Source: an uncultured Bacteroidota bacterium (lineage in GTDB: Bacteria; Bacteroidota; Bacteroidia; Flavobacteriales; Flavobacteriaceae). From it: a stretch of DNA of 40,151 nucleotides. Made by a program: the position numbers and the translations under genes. Below the pieces are notes generated by a model. It saw nothing but the letters and a program-made list of their open reading frames with translations. It did not search any database and had not been told where the DNA came from. Positions 1 through 8,095 of this stretch are shown here, in pieces (position 1 is the stretch's first letter; every line of letters starts with the position of its first letter). The stretch lies in NCBI GenBank assembly GCA_902512755.1, contig CABXKB010000011.1, positions 1 through 40,151 on the forward strand. The letters are read 5' to 3'.

Positions 1-135
1 GATGATGAGTTAAAAAAAGAATATACTGTTGAGATGAGCTCAATTTTTAAAGTTTCCCACTTAATAATCTCTAGTTCTACTCAATACAATTTAAATGAAC
101 TTAAAGATTCTCTTTGGAAACTTTTAAACAAATAA
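1..135 (+). CDS. obgE: GTPase ObgE/CgtA, C-terminal fragment (5' end outside window)
   Basis: An open frame runs from the first base to a TAA at 133-135 and gives 44 residues with no start in view. The end of the peptide, with an ISSS stretch followed by NELKDSLWKLLNK, resembles the last strand and helix of the G domain of Bacteroidota Obg GTPases, where a serine-rich G5-like segment precedes an ELKDxLW helix. Obg proteins bind GTP and act in 50S ribosome maturation and stress signalling; that role is family knowledge. Only the tail is visible, so no nucleotide-binding motif can be checked, and another small GTPase remains possible. One base separates its stop from the next start, so the two genes are probably co-transcribed. 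Confidence 0.62.
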   Translation, partial: DDELKKEYTVEMSSIFKVSHLIISSSTQYNLNELKDSLWKLLNK

Positions 136-136
136 A

Positions 137-1042
137 ATGCTCAAAAAATCAGTGATATTTTTATTTTTTTTTAAAAGTTTTTTGTCTCAAGCTCAAGATT
201 TAACACCAATTGCGTCTTATCCATTTGCTTCAGATGTTTTCTATCAAAATCAAATGGAAACCCTGATTCAAATATATGAACAAACTAAGGAAGTAAAAAC
301 TTTAGACTCCTTAGCGAGGTTTTCTTTTTTATATAAAGATTGGGAAAATTCAATTGATTATGTTAAAAAAGCTATTGAGGTTAACCCTTCAGCTAGGAGA
401 TATTTTATTTTGGGTGGAGCCGCGGGTTTTCGAGCTTTAGAGGTTCCTGTGCTCTCTTCTCTTAAGTATGTTAATATTATGAAACCAGCTTTTGAAAAAG
501 CGGTTAGCTTAGAGCCTATGAATGTTAACTATCTAAGGGCAAATGTAGACGTTTTACTTGCCTTACCTGTATTTTTAGGAGGAAGTACAAGAAAAGCAAA
601 AGAATTGATTAAAAAAATAAAATCTTTAAATCCTATAGAAGGTTTTTTAGCAGAAGGTTCAATGTATGAAATTAATGAAGATTTTTATCGTGCAAAACAA
701 GTTTACCAAGAGCTATTCAAGACTTTAGATCAAAACTATACTCTTTGTTCCCTAGATTTTATGAAAAATTATCGAAGAGATCTGGCTTATGATTTAGGAA
801 GAATTGCAGCAGATTTCGAATTAAACGTAAAATGGGGCTTATGTGCTTTATCATATTTTACAAAGACTTATGGACAAAAAGATACTGTTCCTTTAGCATG
901 GGTATATTTCCAAAGCGCTCGTCTAGCCAAGAGATCAAAAAATATAGAAAAAATGAATTTTTTTATTTCAAAAGCTCAATTAAGTTTAGATGAACCTTCT
1001 GATAAAAAGTTAAAGACCTTACTTGAATCATTGAACTTATGA
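137..1042 (+). CDS. Secreted/periplasmic TPR-like protein of unknown function
   Basis: The 301-aa protein begins with a typical signal peptide: two lysines, a Phe/Leu-rich core, and a likely signal peptidase I site after SQAQ near residue 20. The rest is helical, with TPR-like units at about residues 50-90 (KDWENSIDYVKKAIEVNP) and 110-200. TPR proteins are scaffolds for protein contacts, and no catalytic motif is visible. The ATG at 137 lies one base after the upstream stop, and its end overlaps mpl by four bases (ATGA), so it sits inside a tight operon. Its specific role is not recognised. Export to the periplasm is inferred from the signal peptide. Confidence 0.75.
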   Translation: MLKKSVIFLFFFKSFLSQAQDLTPIASYPFASDVFYQNQMETLIQIYEQTKEVKTLDSLARFSFLYKDWENSIDYVKKAIEVNPSARRYFILGGAAGFRALEVPVLSSLKYVNIMKPAFEKAVSLEPMNVNYLRANVDVLLALPVFLGGSTRKAKELIKKIKSLNPIEGFLAEGSMYEINEDFYRAKQVYQELFKTLDQNYTLCSLDFMKNYRRDLAYDLGRIAADFELNVKWGLCALSYFTKTYGQKDTVPLAWVYFQSARLAKRSKNIEKMNFFISKAQLSLDEPSDKKLKTLLESLNL

Positions 1043-2403
1043 TGCGATTACATTTTATTGCCATTGGAGGAAGTGCAATGCATAGTCTAGCACTAGCTAT
1101 GTATCGTTTAGGTCATAAAGTAAGTGGAAGTGACGATACTATTTATGATCCCTCAAAAAGTAATTTAGAGTCTTCAGGTTTGCTTCCCAAAGATTTAGGA
1201 TGGTTTCCTGAAAAAATTAACTCTGAAGTTGATGTCGTAATATTGGGAATGCATGCTAAAAAAGACAATCCAGAGTTGATTAAGGCAAAAAATATTGGAT
1301 TAAAAATCCAATCATACCCAGAGTTTTTGGCAGCTAGATCAGAAGATAAATCTCGAGTTGTTATTGCAGGAAGCCATGGAAAAACTACCATTACTTCAAT
1401 GATTTTACATGTGTTACACTATCACGAGATAAAAACTGATTTTATGGTTGGAGCTCAACTAAAATTTATAAAGGAAACCCTTTTAATTTCGAAGGAGAAC
1501 GATTTTATGTTATTGGAAGGTGATGAATACTTATCTTCTCCGATTGATTTAAGACCAAAGTTTTTATGGTATAATCCTGAAATTGCTTTAATAAGTGGAA
1601 TTGCTTGGGACCATATAAATGTTTTTCCAACATTTGAAAACTATGTCAAACAATTTGAGTTTTTTATTGCTTCTATTCAACCAGGTGGAGTTTTGCTTTA
1701 TAATGTTGAAGATGATTTATTAAAATCATTGGTCGAAGCTCACCCCCATAATATAAAAAAAATTCCCTATCAAACTGCAAAACACTACATCGAAAAAGGT
1801 GTCACCTATCTTGAGACAACTGAGGGTAACTTGCCTCTGTCAGTTTTCGGAAAACATAACTTATTAAATCTATCTGGAGCACAGTGGATAACTCAATTAA
1901 TGGGAGTGGATGAATCAAAATTCAACGAAGCTATTCCAAGTTTTATTGGAGCTTCAAGGCGATTAGAATGCATAGTAAAAAGCAAAACATCTCTTCTTTT
2001 TAAAGATTTTGCTCATGCGCCAAGCAAGGTGAAGGCCACCTCAAAAGCCATAAAAAAACAATTTTCAAATCATAAAATTATGATTTGTCTTGAATTGCAT
2101 ACATACAGTAGTTTAGATTCAGAATTTATTAATCAGTATGCCCATTCCTTAGATCAAGTTGATGAAGTTGTAGTTTTTTATGACCTTGAAGCGTTAAAAA
2201 TAAAAAAGCGAGCACCCATTGCTCGTCAATCTATTATAAATGCTTTTAAGAGACCTTCAATTAAAGTTTTCAGCCAAAAGGATGCCTTCTTGAAATTTTT
2301 ACTCAAAAAAGATTATAATGATAAGGTCTTGGTAATGATGAGTTCAGGTAGTTTTGGAGAGTTAGATTGGGAGATTTTAAAGGAACGAATTTTAGAATTT
2401 TAA
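1039..2403 (+). CDS. mpl: UDP-N-acetylmuramate:L-Ala-gamma-D-Glu-meso-DAP ligase (Mpl)
   Basis: This is a 454-aa Mur-ligase family enzyme. It opens with the Rossmann-like HFIAIGGSAMHSLA stretch characteristic of Mpl, where MurC has GIGGVGMS. The ATP loop GSHGKTT lies near residue 112, with the central-domain EGDEY near 155 and a C-terminal domain containing DFAHAPSKVKA. Mpl joins recovered murein tripeptide to UDP-MurNAc in the cytoplasm, so the cell can reuse its own peptidoglycan. The gene overlaps the upstream TPR gene by ATGA. It is distinct from the true murC at 23733, which has the GIGGVGMS and GTHGKTT forms. Two ATG codons stand in tandem at the start (1039 and 1042), and either could be used. 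Confidence 0.93.
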   Translation: MMRLHFIAIGGSAMHSLALAMYRLGHKVSGSDDTIYDPSKSNLESSGLLPKDLGWFPEKINSEVDVVILGMHAKKDNPELIKAKNIGLKIQSYPEFLAARSEDKSRVVIAGSHGKTTITSMILHVLHYHEIKTDFMVGAQLKFIKETLLISKENDFMLLEGDEYLSSPIDLRPKFLWYNPEIALISGIAWDHINVFPTFENYVKQFEFFIASIQPGGVLLYNVEDDLLKSLVEAHPHNIKKIPYQTAKHYIEKGVTYLETTEGNLPLSVFGKHNLLNLSGAQWITQLMGVDESKFNEAIPSFIGASRRLECIVKSKTSLLFKDFAHAPSKVKATSKAIKKQFSNHKIMICLELHTYSSLDSEFINQYAHSLDQVDEVVVFYDLEALKIKKRAPIARQSIINAFKRPSIKVFSQKDAFLKFLLKKDYNDKVLVMMSSGSFGELDWEILKERILEF

Positions 2404-2408
2404 GTAGA

Positions 2409-2424
2409 ATACTTAAAAAAGTAT
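2409..2424 (+). terminator. Short hairpin just after mpl
   Basis: ATACTT and AAGTAT form a perfect 6-bp stem around an AAAA loop, starting five bases after the mpl stop. No clean U-tract follows, so termination is uncertain. The same stem sequence recurs at 2523-2544. Confidence 0.35.
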
Positions 2425-2522
2425 AAAAACTTTCTATTAAACACAAAGAGTTTTATTTTTTAATCTAAAGCTATATATGCTTGTTTTAAAGAATCTATTT
2501 CTCGTATCTTAAACACAAATTA

Positions 2523-2544
2523 AAATACTTTTGAGGAAGTATTT
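2523..2544 (+). repeat. Perfect 8-bp inverted repeat before the HAD gene
   Basis: AAATACTT and AAGTATTT form a perfect 8-bp stem with a 6-base loop (TTGAGG), ending 13 bases before the GTG of the broken HAD gene. It shares its ATACTT/AAGTAT arms with the hairpin at 2409-2424, so arms could also pair across the 100-base gap. It could be a translation-blocking leader hairpin or a weak terminator for mpl. Confidence 0.45.
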
Positions 2545-2557
2545 CTAGATTAAATTA

Positions 2558-3198
2558 GTGATTAACACTAGAAAAATTAGCGATATTTTTTTTGATTTAG
2601 ATCATACATTGTGGGATTTTGAAAAAAACTCTGCTTTGACATTTAAATTAATTTTTAATCAACTTAATTTTAGACTAAATATTGAAGATTTTCTCTTTCA
2701 TTATATACCCATAAATCATTCTTGTTGGAAATTATATAGAGAAAATAAGATTAGCCAAAAAGAGCTTCGTATTCAACGTTTACTTCAAACCTTTACATTA
2801 CTTATTTAAGTTCATTTCCTCATTTATTTGATGGAACTCATGATCTGCTCAAGTTATTAAAAAATAAATATCGACTTCATATTATTGCTAATGGTTTTGA
2901 AGAAGTTCAGCATTTTAAAGTAGCCAATTCAGGATTAAAAATTTACTTTAATTATATTTTTACTGCAGAAAAGATAGGATTTAAAAAACCTCATCCTCAA
3001 ATTTTTAAGACTGCCTTAGAAATGGCACGTACATCTGCATCTTCAACAATTATGATTGGTGACAGCCTTGAGGCTGATATCCAAGGTGCTTTAGCTATTG
3101 GTATGCAAGCCATTCATTTTAATTCTCGTAACGAAGCGGAACACAAAAAATGCCCAATTGTTTATTCTATGAGTGAAATTAATCAGCTTTTCATCTAA
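2558..3198 (+). pseudogene. YjjG-type HAD phosphatase, disrupted
   Basis: Two pieces of one HAD hydrolase lie in different frames. The first (2558-2809, GTG start) carries motif I, FFDLDHTLWDF, and the start of the helical cap, then stops at TAA. The second, in the frame of 2800 to 3198, carries motif II (IIANGF), the motif III lysine (KKPHP) and motif IV (GDSLEADI). All four catalytic motifs therefore survive, but no single frame joins them. Compared with my memory of flavobacterial YjjG proteins, roughly 20 cap residues are missing at the junction near 2790-2810, so this looks like a small out-of-frame deletion and not a one-base error. Intact relatives are house-cleaning nucleotidases that hydrolyse non-canonical nucleoside monophosphates. 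The fragments are unlikely to be active. Confidence 0.8.
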
Positions 3199-3244
3199 AA
3201 TTATTTAGAGCATGGAATGCCAACATTAATGCTTATTTTTGAAA

Positions 3245-3574
3245 ATGGAATTAGATGGAGCTCAAAAAGCAGTTGACGATTGGATTAAAGCTCATGGAGT
3301 TCGATATTTTAATGAGCTAACCAATATGGCTCAGTTGACTGAGGAAGTTGGTGAAGTGGCTCGAATTATTGTGCGACGCTATGGGGAACAATCTGAAAAG
3401 GCAATAGATAAGAATAAAGATCTCGGAGAGGAATTAGCTGACGTCATTTTTGTGGCTTTGTGTTTGGCTAACCAAACTGGGGTAGATTTAAATACTGCTT
3501 TCAAAAAAAAATTGAAGAAAAAAACAGCACGTGATCATAATCGACACCACAACAATCCAAAGATAAAACCCTAG
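3245..3574 (+). CDS. MazG-like nucleotide pyrophosphohydrolase
   Basis: This small all-alpha NTP pyrophosphatase has 109 aa from the ATG at 3245. An in-frame TTG at 3239 would add two residues. The family's metal site is visible as EEVGE (about residues 34-38) and EELAD (about 64-68), matching the EExxE...ExxD pattern that binds Mg. MazG-type enzymes hydrolyse NTPs or dNTPs to NMP and pyrophosphate and are usually viewed as cleaning up aberrant nucleotides. The basic C-terminal tail (KKKLKKKTARDH) is common in Bacteroidota members. It follows the broken HAD gene by 46 bases and lies 7 bases before aroA, so it is probably co-transcribed with aroA. The exact substrate cannot be told. Confidence 0.85.
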   Translation: MELDGAQKAVDDWIKAHGVRYFNELTNMAQLTEEVGEVARIIVRRYGEQSEKAIDKNKDLGEELADVIFVALCLANQTGVDLNTAFKKKLKKKTARDHNRHHNNPKIKP

Positions 3575-3581
3575 ATTAAAA

Positions 3582-4805
3582 ATGCATCTTAATCTCTCAC
3601 ACGAAACGCGAATTTTTAATGGGAAAATAAAAATCACGGGCTCTAAAAGTGAAACTAATAGATTACTTATACTACAGGCTCTATATCAGAATCTTAAAAT
3701 TGAAAACAAATCTGATTCAGATGACAGTTCTGTAATGGAAGCAGCATTGAAATCTACTTCTGATTTCATTGACATCCATCACGCTGGGACAGCTATGCGT
3801 TTTTTGACAGCCTATTTTTCTCAATTGGAGGGAAGAGAGGTTACTTTGACCGGTTCCTCTAGAATGCAAGAGCGACCTATTAAAATTCTTGTCGACGCAC
3901 TTAGCTCTTTAGGAGCTAATATTGAATATGAAAAAGAAAAAGGGTATCCACCATTAAGAATTAAAGGAAAAAAATTAGAAGGAGGTTCGTTAAGCCTTCC
4001 TGCTGACATTAGCAGTCAATATATTTCAGCTCTAATGATGTTGGGTCCTGTTTTAAAACAGGGGATTGAATTAAATCTTTTAGGAAAAATAACTTCAACA
4101 CCCTACATCAAAATGACATTAGATTTGTTATCAAGCTTTGGTGTTAAAACTGAGTTTAAAGGCCAGCGTATTGTTGTTAAAAAAACACTCAAACTAAAAA
4201 ACACAATTCAAATAGTTGAGTCTGATTGGAGCTCTGCCTCATATTTTTTTAGTATTGCCGTGTTAGCTGACCAGGCTAAAATTTATCTTAATAGTTATAA
4301 ATCGAATAGTTTACAAGGTGATTCTATCTTAAGAGTCATTTATAAAGAGTTAGGTATAAATTCTCATTTTGAAGGAGACAATTTAATCTTATCAAAAAAA
4401 AACATTTCACTTCCCGAAATGATCAAATGGAATCTTTCAAATTCTCCTGATATTGCTCAAACTATAGCTGTAAGCTGTTATGGTTTGGGAATTGGTTGCG
4501 ATCTAGAAGGCTTAAATACTTTAAAGATTAAAGAAACAGACCGTTTATTAGCTCTGGAAAAAGAACTTAGTAAACTAGGAGCTAAAATTTCAGTAACAGA
4601 TAAAAGCTTACACCTATCCCCAGGTAAAGATTTCCGAAACGGAATGACTGTTTCCACATACAACGATCATCGCATGGCAATGGCTTTTGCTCCACTGGCA
4701 ATTAAAATCCCATTATGTATTAAGGAAGCAGAAGTGGTTTCAAAGTCATATCCTAGATTTTGGAAAGACCTGAATAGCCTTGATTTTAAAATAGATTACA
4801 TATAA
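3582..4805 (+). CDS. aroA: 3-phosphoshikimate 1-carboxyvinyltransferase (EPSP synthase)
   Basis: The 407-aa enzyme transfers enolpyruvyl from PEP to shikimate-3-phosphate in the cytoplasm, the sixth shikimate-pathway step. Visible active-site motifs are GSKSETNR near residue 20 (PEP/S3P-binding lysine and arginine), HAGTAMRF near 65, the SSRMQERP loop near 88, SSQYISA near 145, ESDWSSAS near 212, SPDIAQT near 288, KETDRL near 312 and NDHRMAMA near 358. The length is a little under the E. coli enzyme (427 aa), as usual for this phylum. It starts 7 bases after the MazG-like stop. A new promoter follows it, so it probably ends that transcription unit. Confidence 0.95.
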   Translation: MHLNLSHETRIFNGKIKITGSKSETNRLLILQALYQNLKIENKSDSDDSSVMEAALKSTSDFIDIHHAGTAMRFLTAYFSQLEGREVTLTGSSRMQERPIKILVDALSSLGANIEYEKEKGYPPLRIKGKKLEGGSLSLPADISSQYISALMMLGPVLKQGIELNLLGKITSTPYIKMTLDLLSSFGVKTEFKGQRIVVKKTLKLKNTIQIVESDWSSASYFFSIAVLADQAKIYLNSYKSNSLQGDSILRVIYKELGINSHFEGDNLILSKKNISLPEMIKWNLSNSPDIAQTIAVSCYGLGIGCDLEGLNTLKIKETDRLLALEKELSKLGAKISVTDKSLHLSPGKDFRNGMTVSTYNDHRMAMAFAPLAIKIPLCIKEAEVVSKSYPRFWKDLNSLDFKIDYI

Positions 4806-4817
4806 TTGGTAATTTAC

Positions 4818-4849
4818 TTGACAACCCCTACTTCAAGGTCTTATATTTG
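4818..4849 (+). promoter_or_regulatory. Bacteroidota-type promoter for queA
   Basis: TTG at 4818-4820 and TATATTTG at 4842-4849, 21 bases apart, match the Bacteroidota sigma consensus of TTG, about 17-23 bases, then TAnnTTTG. Transcription would start near 4855, leaving a short A-rich leader before the queA ATG at 4868. Confidence 0.75.
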
Positions 4850-4867
4850 CAACGTAAAAATTAAAAA

Positions 4868-5917
4868 ATGAAACTTTCTAATTTTCAGTTCGAACTCCCT
4901 GAAACCCTCTTAGCTCAAAGACCTTCAATTGACAGAGATGAATCTCGTCTAATGGTTCTAAATCGAAAAGAAGAAACCATAGAGCATCATACATTTAAAG
5001 AAGTTGTTAATTTTTTTGATGAAGGAGATTTAATGGCATTGAACAACACTAAAGTCTTTCCAGCTCGCCTTTTTGGAAACAAAGAAAAAACAGGTGCTCG
5101 TATTGAAGTCTTTTTGCTTCGTGAACTCAATCAAGAGCAGCGACTATGGGATGTTTTAGTAGATCCCGCACGAAAGATCCGAATTGGAAATAAACTTTAT
5201 TTTGGAAATGACGATGCTTTGGTAGCCGAGGTTATTGATAATACCACCTCAAGAGGTCGAACATTACGTTTTTTGTTTGATGGAAGTTATGTCGAATTTC
5301 GTTCTAAGCTAACTGAATTAGGACAAACCCCATTACCTAAGTACATAACTCGCCCCATAGAGGAAGATGATAAAGAGAGATATCAAACTATTTATGCTAA
5401 ACACGAGGGAGCTGTTGCAGCTCCCACAGCTGGACTTCACTTTTCAAAGCACTTGCTCAAACGTTTGGAAATTAAAGGTATTGATTTAGCAGAACTTACT
5501 TTACATGTTGGTTTAGGAACTTTTAGCCCAGTTGAGGTTGAAGATCTTTCAAAGCACAAAATGGATTCTGAAGAGCTTATTATTGATGCTATTGCAGTTT
5601 CTAAAATCAATGAAGCAAAAGCTAAAAAAAGAAAAATTTGTGCTGTTGGTACTACTGTTATGCGCGGACTTGAAAGTTCAGTTTCCTCTTCAGGCTTATT
5701 AAATGAATATAATGGATGGACACACAAGTTTATCTTTCCTCCATATGAATTTTCAATTGCTAATAGTATGATAACTAATTTTCATACCCCAAAATCAACA
5801 TTACTAATGATGGTTTCTGCTTTTGCTGATCCAGATTTCATCAAACATGCCTATAAAGTTGCTATAAAAGAGAAATATAATTTTTACTCTTATGGAGATG
5901 CAATGCTAGTTTTATAA
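4868..5917 (+). CDS. queA: S-adenosylmethionine:tRNA ribosyltransferase-isomerase
   Basis: The 349-aa QueA moves and isomerises the ribosyl part of SAM onto 7-aminomethyl-deazaguanine in tRNA, giving epoxyqueuosine at position 34. It is recognised by the N-terminal start of the family ([14 protein letters not shown] with DESRLMVL near residue 25), [12 protein letters not shown] near residue 60, the long conserved block [10 protein letters not shown] near 185, LHVGLGTF near 215, and the C-terminal [16 protein letters not shown] near 315. Its length is typical of the family. The ATG at 4868 has no Shine-Dalgarno sequence but an A-rich leader, as is usual for Bacteroidota, and lies just after a good promoter. 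A weak terminator follows the gene. Confidence 0.96.
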   Translation: MKLSNFQFELPETLLAQRPSIDRDESRLMVLNRKEETIEHHTFKEVVNFFDEGDLMALNNTKVFPARLFGNKEKTGARIEVFLLRELNQEQRLWDVLVDPARKIRIGNKLYFGNDDALVAEVIDNTTSRGRTLRFLFDGSYVEFRSKLTELGQTPLPKYITRPIEEDDKERYQTIYAKHEGAVAAPTAGLHFSKHLLKRLEIKGIDLAELTLHVGLGTFSPVEVEDLSKHKMDSEELIIDAIAVSKINEAKAKKRKICAVGTTVMRGLESSVSSSGLLNEYNGWTHKFIFPPYEFSIANSMITNFHTPKSTLLMMVSAFADPDFIKHAYKVAIKEKYNFYSYGDAMLVL

Positions 5918-5925
5918 ACATCTAG

Positions 5926-5948
5926 AACCTCAATTGCGCGGGTTTTTT
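5926..5948 (+). terminator. Probable rho-independent terminator after queA
   Basis: AACCT and GGGTT form a 5-bp stem (one G-U pair) around a 9-base loop, followed by a run of six T. It lies 8 bases after the queA stop and only 8 bases before the rlmN GTG, so it may act as partial attenuation of rlmN instead of a full stop. Confidence 0.5.
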
Positions 5949-5956
5949 AAATAAAA

Positions 5957-6997
5957 GTGAAAAACATTAAAAAAGATATTCGCGAACTGAGTAAGAAAGA
6001 AATACAAGATTTTTTCTTGTCTCATAATGCTCCTTCGTTTAAGGGGAGCCAGGTATATCAATGGCTTTGGAAAAGAGGAACTCACGATTTTGATTTAATG
6101 ACCAATCTCTCTTTAGAACATCGAACTTTATTAAAAACCTATTTTGAAATAAATCACATTAATATTGATGTACAACAACATAGTATTGATGGGACTATTA
6201 AAAACGCAGTAAAACTACATGACCAATTTATTGTAGAATCAGTATTAATACCAACTTCAAAACGAACAACAGCTTGTGTTTCATCGCAGGTAGGATGTAG
6301 TCTAGATTGTATTTTTTGTGCTACCGCTGCATTAAAGCGAATGCGTAATTTAAATGCAGATGAAATTTATGATCAAGTTATTGCTATGGACAAGCAAAGT
6401 AAATTATATTTTCAACGCCCATTATCCAATATTGTCTTCATGGGTATGGGTGAGCCCTTGATGAATTATAATAATATTTTGTTAGCAATTGATAAAATAA
6501 TCGACCCTGAGGGTCTTGCAATGTCTCCAAGGCGAATTACAGTTTCTACTTCAGGAATCCCCAAAATGATCACCAAGATGGCTGAGGATAAGGTTAAATT
6601 TGGTCTTGCCGTATCACTTCATAGTGCTCGACAAAAAGTGAGAGAAAAAATCATGCCTTTTGCAAATAAGTTCCCATTAACGGAGCTTTCTAAGGCATTA
6701 ACATTTTGGCACGAATATACCAAGAAAGAAATTACTTTTGAATATGTGGTTTGGGAAGGGATAAATGATAAAAAAGAAGATATTCAGGCTCTGATAAAAT
6801 TCTGTCGACAAATTCCATCTAAGGTTAACTTAATTCAATATAATCAAATTGATAATTCTTCGATGAAGGAGGCTCCTCCTGAGATTATAGAATCCTACAT
6901 AAAAGCTCTTTCCCTGTCAAGAATCAAGGTGACCTATCGACGTTCACGGGGTCAAGATATTGAAGCAGCCTGTGGCCAACTTGCTAATAAGTTATAA
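5957..6997 (+). CDS. rlmN: Dual-specificity 23S rRNA/tRNA adenine-C2 methyltransferase
   Basis: This 346-aa radical-SAM enzyme methylates C2 of A2503 in 23S rRNA and of A37 in some tRNAs. The radical-SAM cluster motif is C114-x3-C118-x2-C121, preceded by C107 in CVSSQVGC. The C-terminal C339 in AACGQLA is the cysteine that carries the methyl group in E. coli RlmN. GMGEPL near residue 160 is the SAM-binding GGE-type motif. All the catalytic residues are present. The start is GTG at 5957; no ATG sits in a suitable place, and the KNIKKDIRELSKKEIQDFF beginning looks complete. It sits with queA, so two RNA-modification genes are neighbours. Confidence 0.95.
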   Translation: MKNIKKDIRELSKKEIQDFFLSHNAPSFKGSQVYQWLWKRGTHDFDLMTNLSLEHRTLLKTYFEINHINIDVQQHSIDGTIKNAVKLHDQFIVESVLIPTSKRTTACVSSQVGCSLDCIFCATAALKRMRNLNADEIYDQVIAMDKQSKLYFQRPLSNIVFMGMGEPLMNYNNILLAIDKIIDPEGLAMSPRRITVSTSGIPKMITKMAEDKVKFGLAVSLHSARQKVREKIMPFANKFPLTELSKALTFWHEYTKKEITFEYVVWEGINDKKEDIQALIKFCRQIPSKVNLIQYNQIDNSSMKEAPPEIIESYIKALSLSRIKVTYRRSRGQDIEAACGQLANKL

Positions 6998-7004
6998 TTA
7001 AATG

Positions 7005-7046
7005 GAAAGTAATAATGAAATACTTTCAGTACCAATAGAAATGGTA
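7005..7046 (+). repeat. Two tandem hairpins between rlmN and the prenyl synthase
   Basis: GAAAGTA (7005-7011) pairs with TACTTTC (7021-7027) over a 9-base loop, and TACCA (7030-7034) pairs with TGGTA (7042-7046) over a 7-base loop. They fill most of the 59-base gap and end 10 bases before the next GTG. They may be a terminator for rlmN or a leader structure for the following gene. The U-tract after the second stem is poor. Confidence 0.45.
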
Positions 7047-7056
7047 TCTTTCTAAC

Positions 7057-8034
7057 GTGAAAGTTGTTGAGCAAATAAAAAAACCAATATATGATGAAAT
7101 GGAGCTCTTTGAGGAGAAATTCACTAAATCAATGTTCTCGAAAGTTGCTCTTCTTAATAGAATTACTCACTTTATTGTAAATAGAAAAGGCAAGCAGATG
7201 CGACCGATGTTTGTTTTTCTTGTAGCCAAAATGTTAGGTAAGGGTAAAATTAATGATCGAACCTATAGAGGCGCTTCAGTTATAGAATTAATTCATACAG
7301 CTACCTTAGTTCATGATGATGTGGTAGATGGAAGTAATCAGCGGCGTGGTTTTTTTTCCATCAACGCACTTTGGAAAAATAAAATTGCTGTTTTAGTTGG
7401 AGACTATCTGTTGTCAAAAGGGTTACTATTATCTATTGAAAATGAGGATTTTGACCTTTTAAAAATAATATCTGTTGCCGTTCGCGAAATGAGTCAAGGA
7501 GAACTCTTGCAAATTGAAAAATCTAGGACCCTAAGTATTACTGAAGATGTTTATTATGATATAATACGTCAAAAAACAGCAACTCTACTTGCATCTTGTT
7601 GCGCAATAGGTGCTAAGTCGGTAAAATGTAATGAACAAGAATTACAAAAAATGCAATTATTTGGGGAGCTTTTAGGAATGGCTTTTCAAATTAAAGATGA
7701 CCTTTTCGACTATGGAGAAGAAAAAATAGGCAAACCTTTGGGTATTGACATAAAGGAAAAAAAAATAACTCTTCCTTTAATCCATGCTCTTAAAAAGGCT
7801 TCTCAATCTGAAAAAAGTCAGATTATTAATACAATTAAGAATTATAATAAGAACAGAAAAAAAGTACATGAATTAATTCAGCTTGTTAAAGACAAGGGTG
7901 GATTAAGCTTTGCTAAAGATCGAATGGAAGAATATCGAAAACAAGCCTTAGAGTTATTGTTTGAGTTTCCAAAAAGTGAATATCGTGATGCTCTTGAGTT
8001 GATGGTTAATTTTGTTATCGAACGAAAGATATAA
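7057..8034 (+). CDS. ispB: Trans-polyprenyl diphosphate synthase (octaprenyl/heptaprenyl type)
   Basis: This 325-aa all-alpha prenyl synthase adds isopentenyl units to an allylic diphosphate to make the long side chain used for menaquinone. The first Asp-rich motif is LVHDDVVDGSNQRRG (about residues 87-101) and the second is QIKDDLFDYG (about 211-220). GKQMRP near residue 46 binds diphosphate. The residues before the first motif are bulky and aromatic only in part, so chain length cannot be fixed, and the symbol is by family resemblance. The start is GTG at 7057, in a leader with two hairpins. The order rlmN, prenyl synthase, dnaG points to a housekeeping cluster. Confidence 0.88.
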   Translation: MKVVEQIKKPIYDEMELFEEKFTKSMFSKVALLNRITHFIVNRKGKQMRPMFVFLVAKMLGKGKINDRTYRGASVIELIHTATLVHDDVVDGSNQRRGFFSINALWKNKIAVLVGDYLLSKGLLLSIENEDFDLLKIISVAVREMSQGELLQIEKSRTLSITEDVYYDIIRQKTATLLASCCAIGAKSVKCNEQELQKMQLFGELLGMAFQIKDDLFDYGEEKIGKPLGIDIKEKKITLPLIHALKKASQSEKSQIINTIKNYNKNRKKVHELIQLVKDKGGLSFAKDRMEEYRKQALELLFEFPKSEYRDALELMVNFVIERKI

Positions 8035-8095
8035 ACTCATTAATTCTTCTTTGGCTTTGCTGAGAAAGTTATAAATTTATCAAAATACCATTTTT

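Noticed and set aside
2790-2820. Programmed frameshift in the HAD gene
   Set aside because: There is no slippery heptamer at the junction, and about 20 expected residues are missing, which frameshifting would not restore.
3234-3241. TATTTTTG as a promoter for the MazG-like gene
   Set aside because: It would start transcription at or after the ATG at 3245 and has no TTG at the right distance.
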